Shown: positions 50,245 to 58,179 of the stretch, piece by piece
How positions within the stretch are numbered: the first letter of the stretch is position 1
Layout: each line of letters begins with the position of its first letter
Assembly (NCBI RefSeq): GCF_014650075.1
Contig: NZ_BMUG01000008.1
Location: 62,001 to 126,000 of the forward strand
DNA: 64,000 bases
From: Streptomyces microflavus
Lineage (GTDB): Bacteria > Actinomycetota > Actinomycetes > Streptomycetales > Streptomycetaceae
Direction: 5' to 3'
The notes under the pieces: model-generated
What the model was told of the DNA's origin: nothing
The model's database searches: none
The model's input: only the letters and a program-made list of their open reading frames with translations
Translations under genes and position numbers: made by a program

Positions 50245-51246
50245 GTGCTGCGCATCCACTTCACGGCACAGGACCTCGCGCGGACGCGCGTGGCGACGAC
50301 GATCGGTGCGGCGGCCGAGACGTACTACAGCCTGGAACTGCTGCGCGAGGGACGGGACGCCGCGCGCTTCGGCGCCTGGCGGGCGGCGGTCGCGCCCCGG
50401 ATGGGGGCGGAGACCCGCCCGTTGACGTCCTTGCTCCCCGCCCGCGGGCCGGGTCTCGACCTGCTGGCCCTGACGGGCGATGTGCCGTCCCTGGACCACG
50501 CAGTGGACAACCTGTTGCACACGCCGGTGTCCCGGCTGCGCCGTGAGTTCGAGGGGGTCGACTTCTCTCCCGGGCAGCGGCCGTGGGCCGGGCGGCTGGC
50601 CGAGGGGGACCGTGACGCGCTGCGGGAGTTCGCCGGGGCCGTACGCGCCTGCCACCGGCTGGCCGTGGAGCCGTACTGGAACAAGGGGCGGTCGGAACTG
50701 GTCGCGCTCGCCTCCCGCTACGCGAACCTGGTCCTGGAGGGCGGGGTCGACCTGCTGCTGCGCTCGCTCTGCGCACCGCTGGTCCGCTGGCGGCCGCCGG
50801 TGCTGGAGGCCGCGTACCCACGCCCGGTGGAGGTGCGCCTCCAGGGCAGAGGGCTGATCATCGCGCCCACGGTCTTCTCGCCCCGCGCGGTGAGTCTTCT
50901 GTGGGACCCGCTCGACATCTCCCAGCCGCCCCGGCTGACCGTGCCCGCCCTCCGTGAACCGCTGACCGGTGCCGGGCCGGACGGCTCCCCCGGCCGGAAC
51001 CGGAACCTGGAGTCGCTGCTCGGCCGCACGCGGGCCGCCGCGCTGCATGTGACGGCGGACGGCTGTACGACGACGGAGCTGGCCCGCCGGCTCGATGTCT
51101 CCGCCGCGGCCGCCAGTCAGCACGCGACGGTGCTGCGGAACGCGGAACTCATCACCACCAGCCGCCGGGGCGGTTCGGTGCTGCACCTCATCACCCCGCT
51201 GGGGCTCGCCCTGCTGAGGACCAACGGCACGGTGCCGGAGGCGTGA
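50245..51246 (+). CDS. ArsR-type winged-helix transcriptional regulator, large form
   Basis: A 333-residue regulator. The DNA-binding part is at the C-terminus (TTTELARRLDVSAAAASQHATVLRNAELITTSRRGG, an ArsR-like winged helix). The first 240 residues form an unrecognised domain shared by many Streptomyces regulators of this type. The ligand is unknown. The GTG start has a strong AGGGGGG site. A perfect 16-bp palindrome lies 10 bp after its stop. Confidence 0.82.
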   Translation: MLRIHFTAQDLARTRVATTIGAAAETYYSLELLREGRDAARFGAWRAAVAPRMGAETRPLTSLLPARGPGLDLLALTGDVPSLDHAVDNLLHTPVSRLRREFEGVDFSPGQRPWAGRLAEGDRDALREFAGAVRACHRLAVEPYWNKGRSELVALASRYANLVLEGGVDLLLRSLCAPLVRWRPPVLEAAYPRPVEVRLQGRGLIIAPTVFSPRAVSLLWDPLDISQPPRLTVPALREPLTGAGPDGSPGRNRNLESLLGRTRAAALHVTADGCTTTELARRLDVSAAAASQHATVLRNAELITTSRRGGSVLHLITPLGLALLRTNGTVPEA

Positions 51247-51255
51247 AGCCCGGCT

Positions 51256-51271
51256 TTAAGCCATGGCTTAA
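51256..51271 (+). promoter_or_regulatory. Perfect 16-bp palindrome (operator candidate)
   Basis: TTAAGCCATGGCTTAA is its own reverse complement and is AT-rich for this genome. It sits between the winged-helix regulator and a small secreted protein, 68 bp before the latter's start, a typical operator position. Confidence 0.6.
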
Positions 51272-51338
51272 CAGCTGGGCCGTACGTGCCCGGGCCCGCA
51301 GGATGTGAAGCCGCAACCGGCCCACACCTGGAGATCGC

Positions 51339-51767
51339 ATGCGTACGCACCTCGCCGCCGCCCTCGGTACCGTCGCCCTGGCGGCGGGCACTCTGCTGGC
51401 CCCGGCCGCCGACGCCCGTGCCGCCGCCACCCCGGTCACCGACTTCCGTGTCGCCGTCGGGAACACCTGGACGACCGGGACCGTGACCTGGCACAACCGG
51501 TCGGTCACCGTGACGGGGACGCACAAGTCGGTGAGCACGGCCGGGCCCGCGTACTGCCGGCTCACCTGGGGGTACACGTACAACGCCGCCGACACCGTGA
51601 AGCTCGGCTCGAACGGCTCCGCCTCCGCGGCCACGGCGTGCGGGACGTCCAAGAACTTCACCTTCAGCGTTCCCGCGGATGTTCCGGGCGGGGCCGGGCT
51701 CGTACGTATCTGCCTCGACGACGGCAACTACAAGGACCTGCTCTGCCACCCCTACCGGCGCCCCTGA
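51339..51767 (+). CDS. Small secreted protein, function unknown
   Basis: A 142-residue protein with a Sec signal peptide (MRTHLAAALGTVALAAGTLLAP, cleavage near ARA-AA at about residue 29). The mature part is beta-rich with four cysteines that may form disulfides (YCRLTWGY, ATACGTSK, RICLDD, LLCHPY). No family recognised. The ATG follows a GGAGAT site. The palindrome upstream suggests control by the adjacent regulator. Confidence 0.75.
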   Translation: MRTHLAAALGTVALAAGTLLAPAADARAAATPVTDFRVAVGNTWTTGTVTWHNRSVTVTGTHKSVSTAGPAYCRLTWGYTYNAADTVKLGSNGSASAATACGTSKNFTFSVPADVPGGAGLVRICLDDGNYKDLLCHPYRRP

Positions 51768-51805
51768 ACCCCGCAACCCGTCACCTGAACCCGAGAGGTA
51801 CCTCA

Positions 51806-52486
51806 ATGTCGCATCGTCTCCCGGCCCTGGCCGCCGTGGGCGCGATCATGCTGCTCGGCGGTTGTTCGGACGGCGGCGAGGAGAACCCGGCGGGCACCGG
51901 ACTCCCGGGCGCAACGCCGTCGGTCACCGTGTCCGCCCCGACGTACACACGGTTCGAGGACTTCCCCGGCGACGAACTCCTCCACACCGGCATGGGTGAG
52001 CCGTTGGGGGTCCGGGTGAAGCCCGTCGACACGATGTGGGCACCTGAGCTGGCCGGCGAATCGGCCGCCGCCGGGCAGCACTACCTCGCGGTGTACGTCG
52101 CGGCAACGGGGGAACTGCCCGATCGCGGGGTGCAGAGCGCCAGGATCACCGGCCTGACACTGCGTTTCCAGCCGGCTTCGGGCACCTGCGCGAAGGGCCC
52201 CTACATGAAGGAGGGGGAGATCGACTGCACGGTCGAGGCGTTCCCCCGCAGCCAGCTCGCCCAGGTCGCCGACGGCGAGTGGCGGAACTTCGCCTGGACC
52301 GACATGAGCGTCATGGGGTCTCCGCTCCGGCGCGGCGAGACGCAGATCGGCGTGTTCGGATTCAGCGTGCCCGACACCGTGGACCCCACCGGATTCGAGC
52401 TGTGCGCACCGACCAAGCGGAACCCCATCGACAGCAGCGGATTCCCCTGCGTACCGGTGAAGCTCCCTGAGGAGCCCCGGAGCTGA
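51806..52486 (+). CDS. Lipoprotein, function unknown
   Basis: A 226-residue protein with a lipoprotein signal ending LLGGC (Cys20 lipid anchor). The mature part is a probable beta sandwich with four cysteines (GTCAKG, IDCTVE, ELCAPT, FPCVPV). It lies 38 bp behind the small secreted protein on the same strand, so both may be controlled together. Function unknown. Confidence 0.78.
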   Translation: MSHRLPALAAVGAIMLLGGCSDGGEENPAGTGLPGATPSVTVSAPTYTRFEDFPGDELLHTGMGEPLGVRVKPVDTMWAPELAGESAAAGQHYLAVYVAATGELPDRGVQSARITGLTLRFQPASGTCAKGPYMKEGEIDCTVEAFPRSQLAQVADGEWRNFAWTDMSVMGSPLRRGETQIGVFGFSVPDTVDPTGFELCAPTKRNPIDSSGFPCVPVKLPEEPRS

Positions 52487-52497
52487 CACACCGGGTA

Positions 52498-52529
52498 CCG
52501 AGCCGGCCGGCACCAGTCGGCCGGCTCGG
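52498..52529. terminator. Bidirectional hairpin terminator
   Basis: CCGAGCCGGCCG-GCACCAGT-CGGCCGGCTCGG: a perfect 12-bp stem with 8-base loop between the lipoprotein and the convergent sigma factor gene. The bases right after it hold a 14-bp direct repeat (CGAGCGGCTCAGTT at 52545-52558 and 52559-52572) that runs into the sigma-factor stop. Confidence 0.75.
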
Positions 52530-52566
52530 TTCGCGCGGCTCGGTCGAGCGGCTCAGTTCGAGCGGC

Positions 52567-53439
52567 TCAGTTCGGGGTGAGCATGCCTTCCCTCAGCGTG
52601 GTGAGGAGGCGGGAGAGCAGCCGGGAGACATGCATCTGGGAGATCCCGAGGTGCTCGCCGATCTGGGCCTGGGTCATCTCCTGGCCGAAGCGCATCCGGA
52701 CGATTTCCCGGTCACGGTCCTCCAGGGTCTCCAGCAGCGGGGCCAGGGTATGGAGGTTCTCGACCAGTTCCATACCGGGGTCGCAGTCGCCGGTGATGTC
52801 GGCGTAACTGGTGCCGCTGTCGGAGCCGCCCTGCTCGGTTCCGCCGAGCGGGAGGTCGATGGAGCCCGCGGTGTAGCCGTTGGAGGCGATGAGGCCCTCG
52901 ATGACCTCTTCCTCGGTGATGTCCAGGTGCTTGGCGAACTCCGCGACGCCGGGGTCGCGGCCCAGGGTCGAGGTGAGCTCCTCCTTGGCCTTGGCCAGGG
53001 TGACCCGCAGCTCCTGAAGGCGCCGGGGGACGTGGACGGACCAGGTGGAGTCGCGGAAGAAGCGCTTGATCTCACCGACGATGTAGGGAATCGCGAAGGA
53101 GGTGAACTCGACCTCGCGCGACAGCTCGAAGCGGTCGATCGCCTTGATCAGGCCGATGGTGCCGACCTGGATGATGTCCTCCATCTGGCCGTCGCCGCGG
53201 TTGCGGAACCGCTTCGCCGCGAACTGCACCAGCGACAGGTTCATCTCGATGAGGGTGTTGCGCGCGTACTGGTACTCGTGGGTGCCCTCTTCGAGGACCT
53301 GCAACTGCGCGAAGAAGAGCGCGCCCATCGCGCGGGCGTCCTTCGGGGCGACCTTCTGCGGATCGTCGATCTGCGGGAGCGCCACGGGTGCGACGGCTCT
53401 GCTCGGAGCCTCGGTCGTGGCCTCCATGGATATCGACAT
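52567..53439 (-). CDS. SigB/SigF-type RNA polymerase sigma factor
   Basis: A 290-residue alternative sigma factor of the same family as the one at 43295. Region 2 shows FAAKRFRNRGDGQMEDIIQVGTIGLIKAIDRFEL and FASFAIPYIVGEIKRFFRDSTWSVHVPRR-like cores; region 4 ends LGISQMHVSRLLSRLLTTL. The ATG at 53439 has a GGGAAGG site 6 bp upstream; the frame is open higher up without homology. It is divergent from the holin-like/DUF3618/DUF4235 operon, which may be its target. Confidence 0.92.
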   Translation of the reverse strand: MSISMEATTEAPSRAVAPVALPQIDDPQKVAPKDARAMGALFFAQLQVLEEGTHEYQYARNTLIEMNLSLVQFAAKRFRNRGDGQMEDIIQVGTIGLIKAIDRFELSREVEFTSFAIPYIVGEIKRFFRDSTWSVHVPRRLQELRVTLAKAKEELTSTLGRDPGVAEFAKHLDITEEEVIEGLIASNGYTAGSIDLPLGGTEQGGSDSGTSYADITGDCDPGMELVENLHTLAPLLETLEDRDREIVRMRFGQEMTQAQIGEHLGISQMHVSRLLSRLLTTLREGMLTPN

Positions 53440-53687
53440 TGCGAACCTTCCCCTGCCCCAGACTCTGCCGCGGAGTTCCGCCTGCACAAGGCTGCGTCTA
53501 CCCGGGGTTCGGCGGGGCACGCCTCGGCGGGCTTCGCGTTCCATTTCGCGAACTCCACCTCGTACAGAGCGCCTCGTGCGGAGCGATGGGTGCCGACGCG
53601 GTTGGCGGGTAGCCGGAGCACGACGGCGGCGTACACATCCGGATGAGGACGTTCCGTCGCGATCGAGGAGAGCAAGGTGACCTCACC

Positions 53688-54101
53688 ATGAGCACAGCAG
53701 AGCGGCAGGCCGGCGCCGACAGCGAACATGTCGGTGCGCTGGTTTCGCGTGCCTCGCAGCAGATCTCGGAGCTGGTCCGCGAGGAAATGCAGCTGGCACG
53801 TTCGGAGATGACGCAGAAGGGCAAGCGCTACGGGAAGGGCGGCGGCCTCTTCGGCGCCGCGGGCCTCATCGGCATCCTGGCGGCCCAGGCACTGGTGGCG
53901 ACCTGTATCGCCGCGCTCGCCCTGGCGCTGCCCCTGTGGGCGGCGGCCCTCATCGTCACGGGGGTGCTGGGGGCGGTGGCCGCCGTGGCCGCCCTGGCCG
54001 GGAAGAAGCAGATCGCCCGGGCAGGAACCCCCGCTCCCGAACGGACCATCGACAGCGTCAAGGCCGATCTGGCCGAGGTCAAGGAGAAGGCACACCGATG
54101 A
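53688..54101 (+). CDS. Phage-holin-like (DUF1469) membrane protein
   Basis: A 137-residue protein with an N-terminal cytoplasmic helix (HVGALVSRASQQISELVREEMQLARSEM) and two TM segments (GLFGAAGLIGILAAQALVA and WAAALIVTGVLGAVAAVAAL), the Phage_holin_3_6/DUF1469 pattern. Despite the name these are chromosomal stress-associated membrane proteins. The ATG follows an AAGGTGA site. It overlaps the DUF3618 start by ATGA. Confidence 0.85.
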   Translation: MSTAERQAGADSEHVGALVSRASQQISELVREEMQLARSEMTQKGKRYGKGGGLFGAAGLIGILAAQALVATCIAALALALPLWAAALIVTGVLGAVAAVAALAGKKQIARAGTPAPERTIDSVKADLAEVKEKAHR

Positions 54102-54697
54102 ACGACGAATCGCAGAACAAGATGGGCACACCCACCCCCGAGGAGCTGCGCGAGCAGGTCGAGCGGACGCGCGACGAACTCGGGCAGACCGTCGAGGCGC
54201 TGGCGGCCAAGGCCGACATCAAGGCGCAGGCGAAGGGGAAGGCCGAGGCGGTGAAGGAGCAGGCCGCCGAGAAGACCGCCGCGGTCAAGGCACAGGCCGC
54301 GGAGAAGACCGCCGCGGTCAAGGCACAGGCCGCGGAGAAGACCGGCACGGTCAAGGCGCAGGCGGCGGAGAAAGCCGCAGCGGTGAAGGAGCAGGCCGCC
54401 GTGAAGGCCGCGTCGGCCTCCGGGCAGATCCGGGAGAAGACGGGTCAGGCCGCGGAGCTGGTGAAGGACAGGACGCCCGACGCCGTGCTGGAGAAGACGG
54501 CGCAGGCCGCCGCGCAGGTGCGTGAGAGTGCGGCCAGGGCAGGGCAGTACGCGGCGGACAGGACGCCCGACCCGCTGCTGGAGAAGGCGGGCCGAGCCGC
54601 GACGGCGGCACGCGCCAACCGCGCCCCGCTCATCGCGGGCGCTGCGCTGCTGATCGCCTTCCTGCTGATACGCCGCAGCCGCGGACGCAACCGATGA
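54098..54697 (+). CDS. DUF3618 protein with LEA-like 11-residue repeats
   Basis: A 199-residue protein. The DUF3618 core is PTPEELREQVERTRDELGQTVEALAAKADI (residues about 7-40). Residues 56-99 are four copies of an 11-residue unit close to AAEKTAAVKAQ, which predicts an amphipathic helix similar to group-3 LEA proteins. Further partial repeats (TPDAVLEKTAQAA and TPDPLLEKAGRAA) follow. A C-terminal TM helix (APLIAGAALLIAFLLI) anchors it. It overlaps both neighbours by ATGA. Confidence 0.85.
   Translation: MNDESQNKMGTPTPEELREQVERTRDELGQTVEALAAKADIKAQAKGKAEAVKEQAAEKTAAVKAQAAEKTAAVKAQAAEKTGTVKAQAAEKAAAVKEQAAVKAASASGQIREKTGQAAELVKDRTPDAVLEKTAQAAAQVRESAARAGQYAADRTPDPLLEKAGRAATAARANRAPLIAGAALLIAFLLIRRSRGRNR
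54263..54394 (+). repeat. Four tandem 33-bp repeats
   Basis: Units at 54263-54295, 54296-54328, 54329-54361 and 54362-54394, all in frame in the DUF3618 gene. The first two differ by one base, the last is more divergent. Such units can expand or contract by slippage. Confidence 0.85.
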
Positions 54698-54960
54698 GGG
54701 CGTCCCGGATCGCCTACAAGCCGGTCGGCATGGCTCTGGGTGCGGTCAGCGGCATGATCGCGGGCGCCGCGTTCAAGCAGGCGTGGAAGCTCATCGAGGG
54801 CGAGGGCGACGCTCCCGACGCCCTGGACGAGGACCGCCCGTGGGCGCAGATCCTTCTGGCCGCCGCCGTACAGGGGGCGATCTTCGCCGTGGTCAAGGCC
54901 ACGGTCGAGCGGTCGGGCGCCCAGGCCACCCGGCGCGTCACGGGCAGTTGGCCGGGCTGA
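54694..54960 (+). CDS. DUF4235 family protein
   Basis: An 88-residue protein of the DUF4235 family with two hydrophobic segments (VGMALGAVSGMIAGAAF and WAQILLAAAVQGAIFAVV). Function unknown. The start overlaps the DUF3618 stop, making it the third gene of this stress-type membrane operon. Confidence 0.85.
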   Translation: MRASRIAYKPVGMALGAVSGMIAGAAFKQAWKLIEGEGDAPDALDEDRPWAQILLAAAVQGAIFAVVKATVERSGAQATRRVTGSWPG

Positions 54961-55053
54961 CCCGCCGCGGTGCCGGCCCTCCCGCGGAGGCGCCGGCACC
55001 GCCCGTCCGGCACGCCGGGGCGTGGATCACCGGCGGAGTCCGCGACGACGGGC

Positions 55054-55290
55054 CTACGCCGTGAACCTCCGGCGCCAGGCGAGCGAGACGTACACCAGAG
55101 CCACCAGGACAGGCACCTCGATGAGGGGGCCGAGCGCGTCGGCCAGGGGCTGGAGGTCCCGCTCGGCCCAGGAGGAGAAGAGCCGTACGTGGCCCAGCTC
55201 CCGCACCGCCGCCACCGCCTCCAGGGCCAGGGGCCGAAGACCATGCCCGGCGAGGTGGACGGCGACGGCCAGTCCGACCGGCCTTCAGCG
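55054..55290 (-). pseudogene. Arsenite-permease (ACR3-like) 3' remnant
   Basis: On the minus strand the last about 25 codons read ALGPLIEVPVLVALVYVSLA, then basic residues and a stop, which matches the C-terminal end of ACR3-type arsenite efflux pumps. Upstream codons (back to about 55290) stay open but do not resemble the pump, and the rest of the roughly 350-residue protein is absent. Its position directly behind an arsenic-type ArsR gene supports the identity. It looks like what remains of a deleted arsenic-resistance gene. Confidence 0.55.
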
Positions 55291-55311
55291 GCGGCCGAGG
55301 TCCGCGACGCC

Positions 55312-55674
55312 TCAGACCCCGTGGGCCTCGGCCGTCGGTGCGGCGATCAGGCCGGAAAGGACCTCCAGGCTGTCCCGCCGGGCGCGGTAGTAGACCCAGG
55401 TGCCCCGGCGCTCGGAGGTCACGAGGCCCGCCTCCCGGAGGATCTTGAGGTGGTACGAGATCGTCGGGGCGGAGAGGTCGAAGGGGCCCGTCAGATCGCA
55501 GACACAGACCTCGCCGTCGGCCGCCGACGCGATCATCGAGAGCAGGCGGAGCCTGATCGAGTCGCCCAGGGCCTTGAACATCGTGGCCGCGCCGGAAGCC
55601 TGCTCCGCATCCAGTGGCGCGGTCATGACGGAGGGGCAGCAGGGCTCTGACGTAACTACTTCCAGGCGTGGCAC
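55312..55674 (-). CDS. ArsR-family arsenic-responsive repressor
   Basis: A 120-residue repressor with the metalloid-binding motif CVCDLTGPFDLS in helix 3 (ELCVCDL-type) and the recognition helix SAPTISYHLKILREAGLV. It should release DNA when As(III) binds the paired cysteines. The ATG at 55626 is a possible start, but a CCPS stretch just before it matches a cysteine pair present in relatives, so the GTG at 55674 is preferred; both ribosome-binding sites are poor. Its expected target pump survives only as a fragment. Confidence 0.8.
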   Translation of the reverse strand: MPRLEVVTSEPCCPSVMTAPLDAEQASGAATMFKALGDSIRLRLLSMIASAADGEVCVCDLTGPFDLSAPTISYHLKILREAGLVTSERRGTWVYYRARRDSLEVLSGLIAAPTAEAHGV

Positions 55675-55818
55675 AAGCCCATTTTCACGGTGGTCCAATC
55701 GTTGTGCAACCAGCTCACGGAGTCCGTAGGAAGCGGATCCGGGCGAGCCGCGCGCCGCTCCGCGCGCCGCCGCACGGCTCGGTGGACCCGGCGACACCCG
55801 GCGTGAGAGCATCGCCAC

Positions 55819-56130
55819 ATGTTGACATCAGTTAACACTGACATCTTGCGGGCACTGGCGGATCCCCTGCGTCTACGGATCGTCACCCTGCTCGCACGCG
55901 AGTCCCTGTGCACCACCCACTTGGTGGAGGAGACCGGCGCGCGGCAGACGAACCTGTCGAACCATCTCAAGGTGCTGCGGGAAGCGGGCGTGGTCGAGAC
56001 CGAGCCCTGCGGCCGGTGGACCTACTACCGCCTCAAGCCGGAGGTGCTCTCCGGCCTCGGTGCCGAGCTGGCCCAGCTCTCGGCCCTGGCCGAGGAGACC
56101 GCCGCCACCGGACGCACCCGCCCCTGCTGA
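55819..56130 (+). CDS. ArsR/SmtB-family repressor, second copy
   Basis: A 103-residue winged-helix repressor (ALADPLRLRIVTLLARESLCTTHLVEETGARQTNLSNHLKVLREAGVV). It has cysteines at positions different from the divergent ArsR (SLCTTH, EPCGRW and a C-terminal Cys), so it probably binds metal in another way. The start codon is embedded in a repeat (TGACATC-N9-TGACATC at 55823-55845) that may be its own operator, which would allow autoregulation with an almost leaderless transcript. Divergent from the first ArsR. Confidence 0.82.
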   Translation: MLTSVNTDILRALADPLRLRIVTLLARESLCTTHLVEETGARQTNLSNHLKVLREAGVVETEPCGRWTYYRLKPEVLSGLGAELAQLSALAEETAATGRTRPC

Positions 56131-56180
56131 ACGGCACCGCCCGGCACGGCACCGCACGGCACCGCACCGCACGGCACCGC
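56131..56180 (+). repeat. Short CGGCACCGCA-type tandem repeat
   Basis: About five imperfect 10-bp units of ACGGCACCGC after the ArsR stop. Simple GC repeat, no gene. Confidence 0.6.
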
Positions 56181-56217
56181 CAGGACGAGCGGCCGCCATA
56201 GGAAGGGACTCACGCTC

Positions 56218-57330
56218 ATGGTTCTTCGGGTTGCCGTCGTCGGCGGCGGGCTGATGGGAGCGGCTGCCGCCTGGAGCCTCTCGGCACGCGGCCACCGGGT
56301 CACCGTGCTGGAACGTTTCGGTCCGGGCCACGACCGCGGCAGCTCGTACGGCACCTCCCGGATCTTCCGGCTGGCGTACGCGGAGCCCTCGTACACCGAG
56401 CTGGCGCTCCGGGCGCTGCCCCTGTGGCGGCGGCTGGAGGAGGAGAGCGGGCAGCCGGTGCTGACGCTCACCGGGGCCGTCGACCACGGTCTGCCCCGAG
56501 CGGTGGACAGGCTGGCCGACGTGCTCGCCGGAGCGGGCCGGTCCGCGCAGCGCCTGTCTCCCGGGGAGGTGGCCGACCGGTGGCCGGGGCTCCGGGCCGA
56601 CACGACCGCGCTGTACCACCCGGACGCCGGCCGGGTGCACGCCGACGACGCCGTGTCCGCGCTGCTGAAGGCGGCCGGGCAGCGGGGGGCGGAGGTACGG
56701 CACGGGGTGCGCGTGACGGAGATCCGGCACACCGGGCGTACCGGGGGCGGGGTCACCGTGGTCACGGATGCCGACGAGGCGCTGACGGCGGACGCGGTCG
56801 TGGTCGCCGTGGGCGGCTGGGCCCCCGGTTTCCTGCCGGCCGTGGTGAGCGGCCTGCCGCCGATGCGCGTCACCCAGGAGCAGCCGGTGCACTTCCCGGT
56901 CCCGGACGCGCTGGACTGGCCGTCGTTCATCCACCACCCGGGGGCCGGCTGGAACATGCCGGGCGGTCTGTACGGGCTGGGCAGCGCGGACGGCGTCAAG
57001 ATCGGGCTGCACGGCGTCGGGCAGGTCGTGGACCCCGACCACCGCGACCGTACGCCGGACCCGGCGGCCGTCGACCGCCTCCGCGCCTACGCCCAGGAGT
57101 GGCTGCCCGGCGTGGCCGGCACCGAACCGGTCCCTCTCACCTGCCTCTACACCACGACACCCGACGAGGACTTCGTCATCGACCGGCAGGGCCCGGTCAC
57201 CGTGCTGGCAGGCTTCTCCGGGCACGGCTTCAAGTTCGGTCCCGCCATCGGCGAACTCGCCGCCGACCTGGTCGAGGGGCGGCCGGGCACCGCCCGGTTC
57301 GCCCTGGGCCGCCCGGCACCCGCGCGCTGA
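56218..57330 (+). CDS. Sarcosine-oxidase-like FAD enzyme (MSOX/MTOX family)
   Basis: A 370-residue flavoenzyme with the N-terminal dinucleotide fold (VAVVGGGLMGAAAAWSL), the HDRGSSYGTSRIFRLAY motif of monomeric sarcosine and N-methyltryptophan oxidases, and TCLYTTTPDEDFVID whose Cys309 lines up with the cysteine that binds FAD covalently in MSOX. It should oxidise a secondary amine with release of H2O2. The exact amine is unknown. The ATG has a GGAAGGGA site. Confidence 0.88.
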   Translation: MVLRVAVVGGGLMGAAAAWSLSARGHRVTVLERFGPGHDRGSSYGTSRIFRLAYAEPSYTELALRALPLWRRLEEESGQPVLTLTGAVDHGLPRAVDRLADVLAGAGRSAQRLSPGEVADRWPGLRADTTALYHPDAGRVHADDAVSALLKAAGQRGAEVRHGVRVTEIRHTGRTGGGVTVVTDADEALTADAVVVAVGGWAPGFLPAVVSGLPPMRVTQEQPVHFPVPDALDWPSFIHHPGAGWNMPGGLYGLGSADGVKIGLHGVGQVVDPDHRDRTPDPAAVDRLRAYAQEWLPGVAGTEPVPLTCLYTTTPDEDFVIDRQGPVTVLAGFSGHGFKFGPAIGELAADLVEGRPGTARFALGRPAPAR

Positions 57331-57365
57331 GCCGGAGAGCTGCCGGGACCGCGTGTGACGGGCGG

Positions 57366-58082
57366 TCATACGTCGTCGGGTGCGACCGCCTCGACCCGGA
57401 GTTCGGTGCCGCCGAAGGTCACCGTCGAGCCGTCCAGGTCCCAGCCGGGTGCAGGCCGGGGCGTCCCGCCGGTCCACTGGATGCCGGTCTGGCTCCCGTC
57501 CGGCCTCACGATCAGCCCGAGCGTGACCCGCTCCTGCCCGACCTGGCCGGCCGCCCGGTAGAGACCGGCGGGGGCCTCGACCGCGGGCAGGGTGAAGGCC
57601 GCCTTCCAGCTTCCGCGGGAGGCCGTTCCTGTCAGCGATCCGTCCTTGACGGTGCCGTGGAACACCGCCTCCCCGTCCTCGCCGGTGAGCAGCAGGGCCG
57701 AGCCGCCCGCCGTGCCGCTCAGCCAAGCCTCGTCGGCTGCCCCGTCCGTGACATGGGCGATGGCCCTGGTCGCCCAGACGACCACGGCGATCGTGAAGCG
57801 TCCGTCGTCGCTGGTCCCCACGTAGCGCGCCTTCTCGTCGGGGGCGACGAACGCCGCGGGTGTCTCCCCGGTCACCGGTGTGCCCCCCGCGCCGCCCGTG
57901 TTCCCCGCCTCTGGAGCGGCCGCCGTCGGCGCCGCCGCGGGTGGTCCGCCCGGCCGGGGGGCGGCGCTCGGCGCCTGGGTCCTGTCCCCGGTGATGAAGC
58001 CGGTGGCGATGTCGGTGACCACCGCCGTCAGGGCGAGGGTCAGTACGGTGATCAGGGCGATGAGCAGCTTCCTGCGCGTCAT
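57366..58082 (-). CDS. Membrane-anchored extracytoplasmic protein, function unknown
   Basis: A 238-residue protein with one N-terminal TM anchor (LLIALITVLTLALTAVVTDIATGF), a Pro/Ala-rich linker (30-75) and a beta-rich domain outside the cell (IAVVVWATRAIAHVTDGA, then GSLTGTASRGSWKAAFTL). It has no known family I can name. The ATG has a GGAGAG site. It lies 97 bp behind the next gene on the same strand and close to the type VII ATPase, so it may belong to that secretion locus. Confidence 0.72.
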   Translation of the reverse strand: MTRRKLLIALITVLTLALTAVVTDIATGFITGDRTQAPSAAPRPGGPPAAAPTAAAPEAGNTGGAGGTPVTGETPAAFVAPDEKARYVGTSDDGRFTIAVVVWATRAIAHVTDGAADEAWLSGTAGGSALLLTGEDGEAVFHGTVKDGSLTGTASRGSWKAAFTLPAVEAPAGLYRAAGQVGQERVTLGLIVRPDGSQTGIQWTGGTPRPAPGWDLDGSTVTFGGTELRVEAVAPDDV

Positions 58083-58179
58083 CGGGCTCTCCAGTGCGGT
58101 CAGTTGCGGAGTGGGCTGGGGCTGAGGTCGGGGTCGGGGTCGGGAAGGTGTTGCGGGCCGGACAGGTGCTGCGGGCGGT

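Noticed and set aside
53588..53612. GGGT-N15-GGGTAG as a SigB-type promoter before the holin-like gene
   Set aside because: The -35 part matches only the loosest GNNT form; too weak to call.
53688..54101. Phage remnant suggested by the holin-like protein
   Set aside because: No other phage genes nearby; the family is common on Streptomyces chromosomes together with DUF3618 and DUF4235.
56131..56180. Short repeat array as a possible CRISPR
   Set aside because: Units of about 10 bp without spacers; simple tandem repeat.
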